Origin: CAYJXK01 sp964374115
GTDB taxonomy: Bacteria > Patescibacteriota > Patescibacteriia > Magasanikbacterales > UBA922
Reading direction: 5' to 3'
Length of the DNA stretch: 11,343 nucleotides
Assembly (NCBI GenBank): GCA_964374115.1
Contig: CAYJXK010000031.1
Span: 1-11,343, forward strand
Part shown: one piece after another, positions 11,209 to 11,343 of the stretch
How positions within the stretch are numbered: the stretch's first letter is position 1
Layout: each line of letters opens with the position of its first letter
Translations under genes and position numbers: made by a program
Notes under the pieces: model-generated
What the model was told of the DNA's origin: nothing
The model's input: the letters and a program-made list of their open reading frames with translations, nothing else
The model's database searches: none

Positions 11209-11249
11209 TTCTCTCTTTCTTCTTTCTTTTTCTTTCTTCTTTCTCTCTT
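11209..11249. repeat. 41-nt perfect homopyrimidine mirror repeat
   Basis: All bases are C or T and the tract reads the same in both directions on one strand around T11229; I checked each of the 20 pairs. Such tracts can fold into an intramolecular triplex (H-DNA) under superhelical stress. It lies 32 nt before the transposase ATG. 11147-11208 shows nothing clear. Confidence 0.9.
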
Positions 11250-11281
11250 GCTCCTTTTACCCATAGTATAGCCAAATAGAT

Positions 11282-11343
11282 ATGACTGTCAATACATATA
11301 TCGGTGTGGATATGGCAAAAGCTACGTTCGATGCCTGTTTTTC
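11282..11343 (+). CDS. IS110-family transposase, N-terminal fragment
   Basis: The first 20 codons, cut by the window end. The start MTVNTYIGVDMAKATFDACF is the typical opening of IS110-family (DEDD, RuvC-like) transposases, which begin with a YIGVDVAKxxxD-like strand; D10 would be the first catalytic acid. These enzymes recombine DNA guided by a bridge RNA made from the element's own noncoding end. The ATG at 11282 has no Shine-Dalgarno, and TATAGC at 11267-11272 is so near that the mRNA may be nearly leaderless. The rest of the gene and the right end of the element lie outside the window. The family call is strong for so short a piece, and the structured region upstream supports it. Confidence 0.8.
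   Translation, partial: MTVNTYIGVDMAKATFDACF

Overview
The window looks like a chromosomal contig of a Patescibacteria (Candidate Phyla Radiation, Parcubacteria-like) bacterium. This rests on gene families recalled from that group: a short mraZ-rsmH-ftsL cluster, a membrane-anchored degenerate ClpC-like ATPase beside a small membrane protein, and a WecA/TagO-like transferase with the variant motif GEGGS. Several genes also lack Shine-Dalgarno sites. No 16S or other phylogenetic anchor is present, so this is an inference. The standard code fits, with TGA used as stop.

Left part (1-2255, minus strand): a two-gene unit with an ATP-grasp enzyme followed by an NlpC/P60-like cysteine hydrolase. 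It is driven by a good sigma70-type promoter placed so that the mRNA should be leaderless. The ATP-grasp gene carries several repeat insertions. An identical 66-bp (22-codon) sequence occurs twice in frame, and a 100-N assembly gap lies inside the second copy. Joining the gap edges directly restores both the repeat and the reading frame, so the true stop is at 839-841.

Middle part (2256-4410, plus strand): mraZ, rsmH and an ftsL-like gene. Four MraZ-type boxes with exact 10-bp spacing lie upstream, a long nested hairpin sits between rsmH and ftsL, and an intrinsic terminator closes the unit. The cell-wall and division cluster therefore stops after ftsL, and ftsI and mur genes do not follow here.

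Next (4411-8710, plus strand): a tightly packed membrane unit of a small membrane protein, a Zn-ribbon/two-TM/ClpC-like AAA+ protein, and a polyprenyl-phosphate sugar-1-phosphate transferase. The AAA+ protein has a damaged first ATPase site, no aromatic pore-loop residues and no visible ClpP-docking tripeptide.

Right part (8711-11343): an accessory region with two side-by-side single-gene cassettes. Each has its own promoter or leader, a strong Shine-Dalgarno, a gene richer in G+C than its surroundings and a strong terminator. Each is enclosed by a different long, AT-rich inverted repeat. Both genes are unrecognised. After them come about 285 nt of dense hairpins, a 41-nt perfect homopyrimidine mirror repeat, and the first 20 codons of an IS110-family transposase. 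The hairpin region is where an IS110 element would carry its bridge RNA. A short motif (core CGCATAC) recurs four times in alternating orientation at the module borders.
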